A stretch of 64,000 nucleotides of DNA from assembly GCA_964442285.1 (NCBI GenBank), contig CAYTZH010000025.1, positions 1-64,000 on the forward strand, written 5' to 3'. Every line of letters starts with the position of its first letter. The stretch's first letter is position 1. Under the pieces are notes generated by a model. The model saw nothing but the letters and a program-made list of their open reading frames with translations. It did no database searches and was not told the origin of the DNA. The stretch comes from CAYTZH01 sp964442285. Lineage in GTDB: Bacteria > Myxococcota_A > UBA9160 > JAFDET01. This document shows, in pieces, positions 58,605 through 64,000 of this stretch. Made by a program: the position numbers and the translations under genes.

Positions 58605-59275
58605 ACGATCGCCCGGAAGCGTTGATCCGGGAGCTGGCCCGCGACCTGCGCCCCGTGCGGGTGATCGCGCCCCTGCGCGCCTGGACCGCCGGGGTCGCGC
58701 TGCTGGGCGCTGCCTGCGCGGCGGCGGCCGTCGTCTGGCTGGGGCCGAATCCGGCCCTGGATCGGCTCCTCGTCTCCTACCCGGCCTTCGCCGCGATCGG
58801 GCTCGGGCTGGTGCTCCTGACCGTCGGGGGCATCGTGGCGGGGCTGGCCGCGAGCGTTCCGGGCCGCGAGGGTCTGGCGCGGATCGCCGGGAGCGTGGCG
58901 CTCCTCGGGGCCCTGGTCGCGGTGGGGCTCGGCTCCGGCCTGGCGCTGACCGGTCCCGAGGCCGCGGTGCCCCTGGCGCCCCTCTCCATGGCCGGACGCT
59001 GCCTCGGGCGGGCGCTGGTGCTGGGGACGCCCGCCGCCGCGCTGGCCCTGATCTTCGTGCTCCGGGCCCACGCGGCCCACACCGCCCGGGCGGTGGCGGC
59101 CGCGTCCGCCGGCGCCGTCGCGCTCGGTGCCCTCGTCTCCCACCTCACCTGCGGCCAGGTCGATGTCCTCCACCTGATCGTCGGCCATGCCCTTCCGCCG
59201 GTGGCGGGCGCGCTCCTGATCGTGCCGGTGCTCGGGCTGGTGCGGCGCCTGCGGCACCGGCACCTGGAGGCTTGA
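58601..59275 (+). CDS. NrsF-type (DUF1109) membrane anti-sigma factor
   Basis: The 224-residue protein has a short cytoplasmic N-terminus (NDRPEALIRELARDLRPVRVIAPLRAW) and six hydrophobic segments with spacing typical of NrsF/DUF1109. It includes SHLTCGQVDVLHLIVGHALPPVAGAL near the C-terminus. These proteins hold ECF sigma factors at the membrane until a signal is sensed. It overlaps its sigma gene by four bases, GTG start. Confidence 0.84.
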   Translation: MNDRPEALIRELARDLRPVRVIAPLRAWTAGVALLGAACAAAAVVWLGPNPALDRLLVSYPAFAAIGLGLVLLTVGGIVAGLAASVPGREGLARIAGSVALLGALVAVGLGSGLALTGPEAAVPLAPLSMAGRCLGRALVLGTPAAALALIFVLRAHAAHTARAVAAASAGAVALGALVSHLTCGQVDVLHLIVGHALPPVAGALLIVPVLGLVRRLRHRHLEA

Positions 59276-59308
59276 CCCCGGCGCGCGGCGGCCGCACCGT
59301 CCCGCAGC

Positions 59309-59734
59309 ATGTCGACGCGAAGGGTCATGGCTTCCGGTCTCGCCGTCTGGGCGGGCTGCGCCCCGGCGTCCTCCCCGGCTCCAGCGTCCACTCCGGCGCC
59401 GGCGGCCGAGGCGCGTCCGGCCCGGGGGATCGAGGCGCTCGCGCCGCCGGCGCCGGACGGCGTCGTCCGGGTGGAGGTCTTCTACGGCGCGGGCGGCTGC
59501 GAGACCCGGACGATCGAGATCCAGGTCTACGACCGCGCGCGTCGCCGCTGGACGCCGCACCCGCGCCATCCCCGCATCCCCGCCGACGTGTGCCGCTGGG
59601 AGGAGCCCGGGCGGCTCCTGAACGAGCTCCGGGTCCGCTGTGTGGATCCCGGGGGCGTGCGCCCGCCCTCCACCTGGGTCGTCGGCGTCGCGCGGCGTGC
59701 CGCGGCGGCCCCGCGACCCTGCGACCCGCGATGA
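59309..59734 (+). CDS. Putative small lipoprotein
   Basis: A 141-residue product with a short hydrophobic start ending in a lipobox-like VWAGC (Cys at residue 17), a Pro/Ala/Ser-rich linker, and a compact region (VVRVEVFYGAGGCETRTIEIQVYDRARRRW and NELRVRCVDPGG). No family is recognised. Starts at ATG 59309 or 59327. It overlaps the next gene by four bases. Confidence 0.55.
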   Translation: MSTRRVMASGLAVWAGCAPASSPAPASTPAPAAEARPARGIEALAPPAPDGVVRVEVFYGAGGCETRTIEIQVYDRARRRWTPHPRHPRIPADVCRWEEPGRLLNELRVRCVDPGGVRPPSTWVVGVARRAAAAPRPCDPR

Positions 59735-60303
59735 ACGTCCCCCCGTCCGCCGAGCTGGTGCTGGTGCGCCACGGCCAGAGCGAGTGGAACGTCCAGGGAC
59801 GCTGGCAGGGTCAGGCCGACCCGCCCCTCACGGCGGAGGGCCGCGCCCAGGCGACCCGTGCCGCAGCGGCCCTGGCACCCCTGCTGCCCGCCGGGCTCTA
59901 CGCCAGCGACCTGCGCCGCGCGGCGGAGACGGCGCGGATCCTGGGTCGCGCCCTCGGCCTCGAGCCGGCCCTCGAGCCACGTCTCCGCGAGCTCCACGTG
60001 GGCGAGTGGTCGGGCCGGACCCACGACAACATCCGCGAGCGCTGGCCCGACGTGCTGGCGCGCTTTCGCCAGGGCGACCCGGACGCCCGACCGCCCGGCG
60101 GCGAGACGCCCCGGGAGCTCCGGGTGCGCGTCGACGCCGCGCTCGCGGAGATCGCCGCCCGGCACGCCGGGGGGCGCGTGGTGGTGGTGACGCACGGAGG
60201 CGTCGTGCTGCGGGTAGTCCCCGGCACCCGGCTCGCCAACGCGGCCCACCTCCGGGTTCGCGCCACGGCGGTCGGCTGGCAGCCCGTCGCCCCGGACGCC
60301 TAG
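59731..60303 (+). CDS. Histidine phosphatase (phosphoglycerate mutase-like)
   Basis: The 190-residue product has the LVLVRHGQSEWNVQGRWQGQADPPLT motif with catalytic RHG, then YASDLRRAAETARIL, ETPRELRVRVD and the second His in VVVVTHGGVVLRV. It belongs to the CobC/PGAM-type branch-1 family. Substrate cannot be told from sequence. Its stop is interlocked with that of the convergent SDR gene in CTAG (60300-60303). Confidence 0.88.
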   Translation: MNVPPSAELVLVRHGQSEWNVQGRWQGQADPPLTAEGRAQATRAAAALAPLLPAGLYASDLRRAAETARILGRALGLEPALEPRLRELHVGEWSGRTHDNIRERWPDVLARFRQGDPDARPPGGETPRELRVRVDAALAEIAARHAGGRVVVVTHGGVVLRVVPGTRLANAAHLRVRATAVGWQPVAPDA

Positions 60304-61175
60304 GCGCGGGGCGGACCGCCCGGGCCCACGGGCCCCTCGCCCAGCCGCCGCGCCTCGCGCTGTGCGGCCCGCCGCGTGGCGGCGTGGACGATTCCCGGAA
60401 AGAGGCGCTTCACGTACCACCCCGCCCAGGACTCGGGCGACACCGGGATCACGGCCCGGTCGCGCTGCACGGCGCCCAGCAGGGCCTCCGCCACCCGTTC
60501 CGGGGCATAGCCGCGGCGGCGGAAGAGGTCGACGGCGCGCCGCCGGTTCTCGTCGGTGTCGGCCGAGCCCGAGAGGCGCATCTTCGAGACGATCGCGGTG
60601 TCGATCACGCCCGGACAGACGGCCGTGACCCCGATGCCGTGCAGCGCCAGCTCGCTCCGCATCGACTCCGAGAGTCCCCGCACCGCGAACTTGCTGGTGT
60701 TGTAGAGGCTCATGCCGGGGGCGGCGACGAGGCTGGCCAGGGAGGCGATGTTGACCACGTGGCCGCCCTCCTGGCGCTCGATCATCTTCGGCACGAAGAA
60801 GTGGCAGCCGTAGATCACGCCCCAGAGGTTGATCCCGAGCAGCCAGTCCCATTCTTCCAACGAGGTCTCGGCGAAGTAGCCGCCGATGGCCACGCCGGCG
60901 TTGTTGACCAGCAGGTCCACGGCGGGGATCTCCGCGTGGACGGCGTCGGCGAAGGCGGCCATGGCCTGGCGGTCGGAGACGTCCACCCGCCGGGCCAGCA
61001 CCCGCCGGCCCAGCTTCTCGGCCTCCTCGCGGACCGACGCCAGCCCCTGCTCGTCGACGTCGCAGATCACCAGGTCGCCGCCGCGCCGGGCGACGGCCAG
61101 GGCCGTGGCCCGTCCGATCCCGCTGGCGGCGCCCGTCACGAGGGCGCAGCGCCCTCCGAGATGCTTCGTGTTCAC
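60300..61175 (-). CDS. Short-chain dehydrogenase/reductase
   Basis: The 291-residue SDR has TGAASGIGRA near residue 15, NNAGVAIGG, Ser in VNIASLASLV and catalytic Tyr in YNTSKFAVRGLSESMRSEL. The C-terminal extension (about residues 235-291) resembles SDRs acting on lipid substrates. GTG at 61175 overlaps the cstA stop (GTGA). With the acyl-CoA ligase it may belong to a fatty-acid or lipid pathway. Substrate unknown. Confidence 0.83.
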   Translation of the reverse strand: MNTKHLGGRCALVTGAASGIGRATALAVARRGGDLVICDVDEQGLASVREEAEKLGRRVLARRVDVSDRQAMAAFADAVHAEIPAVDLLVNNAGVAIGGYFAETSLEEWDWLLGINLWGVIYGCHFFVPKMIERQEGGHVVNIASLASLVAAPGMSLYNTSKFAVRGLSESMRSELALHGIGVTAVCPGVIDTAIVSKMRLSGSADTDENRRRAVDLFRRRGYAPERVAEALLGAVQRDRAVIPVSPESWAGWYVKRLFPGIVHAATRRAAQREARRLGEGPVGPGGPPRA

Positions 61176-62866
61176 GATGCTCTCCCCATGGGTGCGGTGG
61201 GTGCCGGATCGGGCCGCGGCTCGGCGAGCAGGCGCAGGCCCTCGACCAGCACCCAGACGTCGGCGGCCAGGATGATCGCGCCCATCAGCGCGAGCAGCCA
61301 CTGGTCCGCGAAGTTCGCGAAGTAGCTGCGCAGCTCGCCCAGCATGGCGGCGATGGTGGCGGCGGCGACGAGCAGCATGGGCACCAGCGTGTAGAGATGG
61401 GGCCGGCCCTGGCGCCGCAGCCAGACGGAGACCACCAGCAGCGTCACGCCGGCGACCAGCTGATTGGTCGTCCCGAACAGCGGCCACAGGATCAGTCCGC
61501 CCTTGCCGCCGGCCTGGGTCAGCGCCAGCACCAGGGCCAGGGAGATCCCGAGGGCCCCGGCCGCGTAGCGGTTGGTGAGGCCCCGCACGCCGTAGGCCTC
61601 GGCGAGCTCCGCGATCACCAGGCGCTGGATCCGTGCGCCGGTGTCGAGGGACGTCGCCGCGAAGGCGATCACCATCACGGCGATGAAGGTCCTGGCCGTC
61701 TCGAGGGGCAGCCCGAGGGCGGCGACGAAGCGCCCGCCCCCGGTCACGAAGGCGTCGAGCTTGGGACCCAGGCCCGAGGCCGCCGACCAGCTGGCGTAGT
61801 GCTGGCTCCACTCGCCGGCGCTGGCGAAGCCGGCGGTCGAGGCCAGCACCGCCAGCAGGCCGAGGCTGCCCTCGCCCAGCATGCCGCCGTAGCCGATCGG
61901 CCGGGCATCGGTCATGCAGCCCACCTGCTTCGAGGTGGTTCCCGACGAGACCAGGCCGTGGAAGCCGGAGATGGCGCCGCAGGCGATGGTGATGAAGAGA
62001 AAGGGGACGATCGGCGGGGCGCCCTCGGGCGACGGATTGATCGCGGGCGCCTGCACCGTCGGGTGCAGCACCACGAGCCCGAGGGAGAGCAGGGCGAGGC
62101 CGGTGACGAGCTGGTGGCTGTTCAGGTAGTCCCGGGGCTGAAGCAGCAGCCAGACCGGCAGCACCGATGCCACGAAGGAGTAGATCAGCAGCACCCAGAC
62201 CCAGGTGCCGACGGAGATCCGGGTCACGGCGGGCAACGCCTCGGCCACGGCGTTCCCCCAGAAGATCGCTGCCAGCAGCAGCGCGTAGCCCACCAGGGAT
62301 GGGGCCAGGATCCCGATTCCGCGCCGGTACACCAGCCATCCGAGGGTCGTGGCCACGGCGATCTGCACCCAGATCGGGAAGATCGAGCCAGGCGTCTGGA
62401 CGAAGAGCGTGCCGATGATGAAGGCGAACACCGCCAGCACGATCCAGATCAAGAACGAGATGATCAGCAGGAAGAGGGTGCGGGCGCGCGGCGAGATCAC
62501 CCGGGCGGCGACCTCGCCGATGGAGCTGCCGCGATTGCGCAGGCTGATGACCAGGGCCGCGAAGTCGTGCACGGCGCCCATCATCACGGTGCCCACCGTC
62601 ACCCAGAGCAGGGCGGGCAGCCAGCCCCAGATCACCGCGAGGGCCGGGCCCACGATGGGGGCGGCGCCCGCGATCGATGTGTAGTGGTGTCCCCAGAGCA
62701 CGTGGCGCGGCGTCGGCACGTAGTCGACGCCGTCCTCGTACTCGATCGCCGGCACCAACTCGTCCTCGCGCAGGGCGAAGACCCGACGGGCCAGGAAGCT
62801 CGAGTAGAAGCGGTAGCCCACCGCGAACGCCGCGAAGACGAGCAACGCCAGCACGGCGGCGTTCAC
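61172..62866 (-). CDS. cstA: Carbon starvation protein CstA-type transporter
   Basis: CstA-family proteins import peptides or pyruvate. The 564-residue product has the CstA signature VDYVPTPRHVLWGHHYTSIAGAAPIVGPALAVIWGW, SSGTTSKQV and LTNRYAAGALGISLALVLALTQAGGKGGLILWPLFGTTNQLVAG, with about 15 membrane segments. GTG at 62866 overlaps the upstream ligase gene's stop by four bases. Confidence 0.93.
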   Translation of the reverse strand: MNAAVLALLVFAAFAVGYRFYSSFLARRVFALREDELVPAIEYEDGVDYVPTPRHVLWGHHYTSIAGAAPIVGPALAVIWGWLPALLWVTVGTVMMGAVHDFAALVISLRNRGSSIGEVAARVISPRARTLFLLIISFLIWIVLAVFAFIIGTLFVQTPGSIFPIWVQIAVATTLGWLVYRRGIGILAPSLVGYALLLAAIFWGNAVAEALPAVTRISVGTWVWVLLIYSFVASVLPVWLLLQPRDYLNSHQLVTGLALLSLGLVVLHPTVQAPAINPSPEGAPPIVPFLFITIACGAISGFHGLVSSGTTSKQVGCMTDARPIGYGGMLGEGSLGLLAVLASTAGFASAGEWSQHYASWSAASGLGPKLDAFVTGGGRFVAALGLPLETARTFIAVMVIAFAATSLDTGARIQRLVIAELAEAYGVRGLTNRYAAGALGISLALVLALTQAGGKGGLILWPLFGTTNQLVAGVTLLVVSVWLRRQGRPHLYTLVPMLLVAAATIAAMLGELRSYFANFADQWLLALMGAIILAADVWVLVEGLRLLAEPRPDPAPTAPMGRAS

Positions 62867-64000
62867 GAGCCGGACTCGCCCGCGAAGCGCGACGCCTCTC
62901 CCCGCAGCTCGTTCTTCAGCAGCTTGCCCGCGGGATTGCGCGGCAGCGGGTCGTCCACGAAGGCCACCTGCTCGGGCACCTTGAAGGAGGCCAGGTGGCG
63001 GGCCACGTGAGCCCGGACGGCGTCCTCGCCGAGTGCCGATCCCGGCACCCGGCGCACGATGGCCTTCACCCGCTCCCCGAGCTCCGGATCCGGAATGCCG
63101 ACGATGGCGGCTTCGTCGATCTCCGGGTGCTCCGCCAGGCAGTTCTCGATCTCCACGCAATACACGTTCTCGCCGCCGCGCAGGATCATGTCCTTGGCCC
63201 GGTCCACGACGAACAGGAAGCCCTCCTCGTCCACGTAGCCGAGGTCGCCGGTCAGGAGCCAGCCCTCGCGCACCGTGTCGGCCGTGGCGTCGGGCCGGTT
63301 CCAGTAGCCGGGCGTGATGGTGGGTCCCCGGAAGCAGACCTCGCCCAGCTGGCCGGGCGCCAGGGCCTTGCCCGACTCGTCGCGCACCTCGAGGTCGAGC
63401 ACGGGGATCGGCCGACCGGCGGAGGTCTTGCGGGCGAGCAGGGACTTGCCGGCGTTGCTGGTCGCCACGCCGTGGGTCTCGGTGAGCCCGTAGGCGTTGG
63501 CGAAAGAGGGCTCGATGGGCAGCACCTCCCGGGCGCGGTCGATCGTCTCCGGCGGCGTCGGGGCGCCGCCGAAGGACACGGCGTTCAGGCTGGAGAGGTC
63601 GTAGTCGCGCACCCTGGGGTGGTGGACCACCCGGTGCAGCATGGTCGGGATGGCGCCCCAGGTCTGGATCTTCTCCCGCTCGACGAGCTGCATGACCTTC
63701 TCCGGGTCGAAGCGGCCGTCGAGGAAGACCATGCGGGCGCCCACGGTGAGCAGCACGGCGACGTTCGAGTGCAGGCCGCCCACGTGGAACAGGGGCGAGG
63801 AGAGCAGGCTCACGGTCTGGTCGCCGCCGCTCGGCAGCAGGCCCGCCTGGCCGTCCACCAGGGCGGTGACGGCCCGGGCGAAGAGGATGCCGAGCACCTG
63901 GCCGATGGTGCCGCGGTGGGTGGTGATGCAGCCCTTGGAGCGCCCGGTCGTGCCCGAGGTGTAGAGGATCACCCAGGGGTCGTCTTCCTCGATGGGGGTG
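62863..64000 (-). CDS. Fatty-acyl-CoA ligase (AMP-forming), 5' end outside window
   Basis: The frame is open to the window edge on its 5' side. Visible sequence includes the AMP-binding motif ILYTSGTTGRSKG just inside the edge. Further motifs are SFANAYGLTETHG, GEVCFRGPTITPGYWNRPDAT, WLLTGDLGYVDEEGFLFVVDRAKDMILRGGENVYCVEIEN and the C-terminal lysine region PLPRNPAGKLLKNEL. It activates carboxylic acids as acyl-CoA. Substrate chain length is not evident. Only the C-terminal two thirds is in the window. Confidence 0.92.
   Translation of the reverse strand, partial: TPIEEDDPWVILYTSGTTGRSKGCITTHRGTIGQVLGILFARAVTALVDGQAGLLPSGGDQTVSLLSSPLFHVGGLHSNVAVLLTVGARMVFLDGRFDPEKVMQLVEREKIQTWGAIPTMLHRVVHHPRVRDYDLSSLNAVSFGGAPTPPETIDRAREVLPIEPSFANAYGLTETHGVATSNAGKSLLARKTSAGRPIPVLDLEVRDESGKALAPGQLGEVCFRGPTITPGYWNRPDATADTVREGWLLTGDLGYVDEEGFLFVVDRAKDMILRGGENVYCVEIENCLAEHPEIDEAAIVGIPDPELGERVKAIVRRVPGSALGEDAVRAHVARHLASFKVPEQVAFVDDPLPRNPAGKLLKNELRGEASRFAGESGS

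Overview
The window is about 64 kb of very GC-rich DNA packed with tightly coupled genes, many overlapping by 1-4 bases (GTGA/ATGA junctions). It is almost entirely one flagellar and motility island. Genes for the P ring (flgI), the L ring (flgH) and a lipobox-bearing FlgH show a Gram-negative cell. Sigma-54 promoters with an NtrC-type activator, csrA-fliW, flhF-flhG, flbD, motE-like and HDOD genes together suggest a deltaproteobacterial-grade lineage (Myxococcota/Desulfobacterota-like), possibly a metagenome-derived genome. That assignment is inference. No rRNA, tRNA, CRISPR or insertion sequence was seen.

Layout. (1) 1-8065: export gate and placement genes fliP (cut by the window edge)-fliQ-fliR-flhB-flhA-flhF-flhG, an HDOD gene and a small charged protein. 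(2) 8100-16293: a sigma-54 promoter, then flgF-flgG-flgA-flgH-flgI-flgJ-flgN-flgK-flgL-csrA-fliW. (3) 16290-19295, minus strand: GNAT acetyltransferase-flbD-motA-motB. (4) 19296-22732: a divergent regulatory region, then flagellin, fliD, fliS and a fliT-like gene. (5) 22733-28075: a sigma-54 promoter, a PseB-type dehydratase, a GH57-like protein and a Maf flagellin glycosyltransferase. (6) 28072-34537, minus strand: an unusual sugar operon with a NeuB-like synthase, PseG-like protein, SpsF-like nucleotidyltransferase, split transketolase, SDR and ATP-grasp enzyme. (7) 34538-39856: a sigma-54 promoter, a protein of unknown function, a PilZ protein, a TPR-like protein, a degenerate sensor and the NtrC-family regulator. 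(8) 39857-50286: a sigma-54 promoter, then flgB-flgC-fliE-fliF-fliG-fliH-fliI-fliJ-motE-like-fliK-flgD-small protein-flgE. (9) 50287-54717: two more ATP-grasp proteins and two glycosyltransferases, presumably also surface or flagellar glycan genes. (10) 54738-64000: general genes: amidase, rph, rdgB, two divergent sigma factors with an NrsF-like membrane protein, a histidine phosphatase, an SDR, cstA and an acyl-CoA ligase cut by the window edge.

Regulation. The main result is a coherent control circuit visible in the DNA. Five plus-strand -24/-12 elements, and probably two minus-strand ones, lie in five intergenic regions. These same regions carry seven copies of an imperfect dyad, consensus TTTCG(A/C)YCTGAAAC, the likely binding site of the NtrC-family activator encoded at 38564-39856. 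That activator's own operon carries two copies, implying autoregulation. The flagellin leader also has an 8-bp hairpin displaying GGA in its loop, plus a GGA-rich Shine-Dalgarno. This is the architecture expected for CsrA repression relieved by FliW, and both genes are in the window.

The most novel content is the glycan chemistry: pseB without recognisable pseC/pseH, a NeuB-like synthase lacking its SAF domain, a two-gene transketolase, a GH57-like protein coupled to maf, and three ATP-grasp proteins with similar N-termini. Together they suggest an undescribed flagellin glycan, possibly with an amino-acid or other carboxylate ligated to it.
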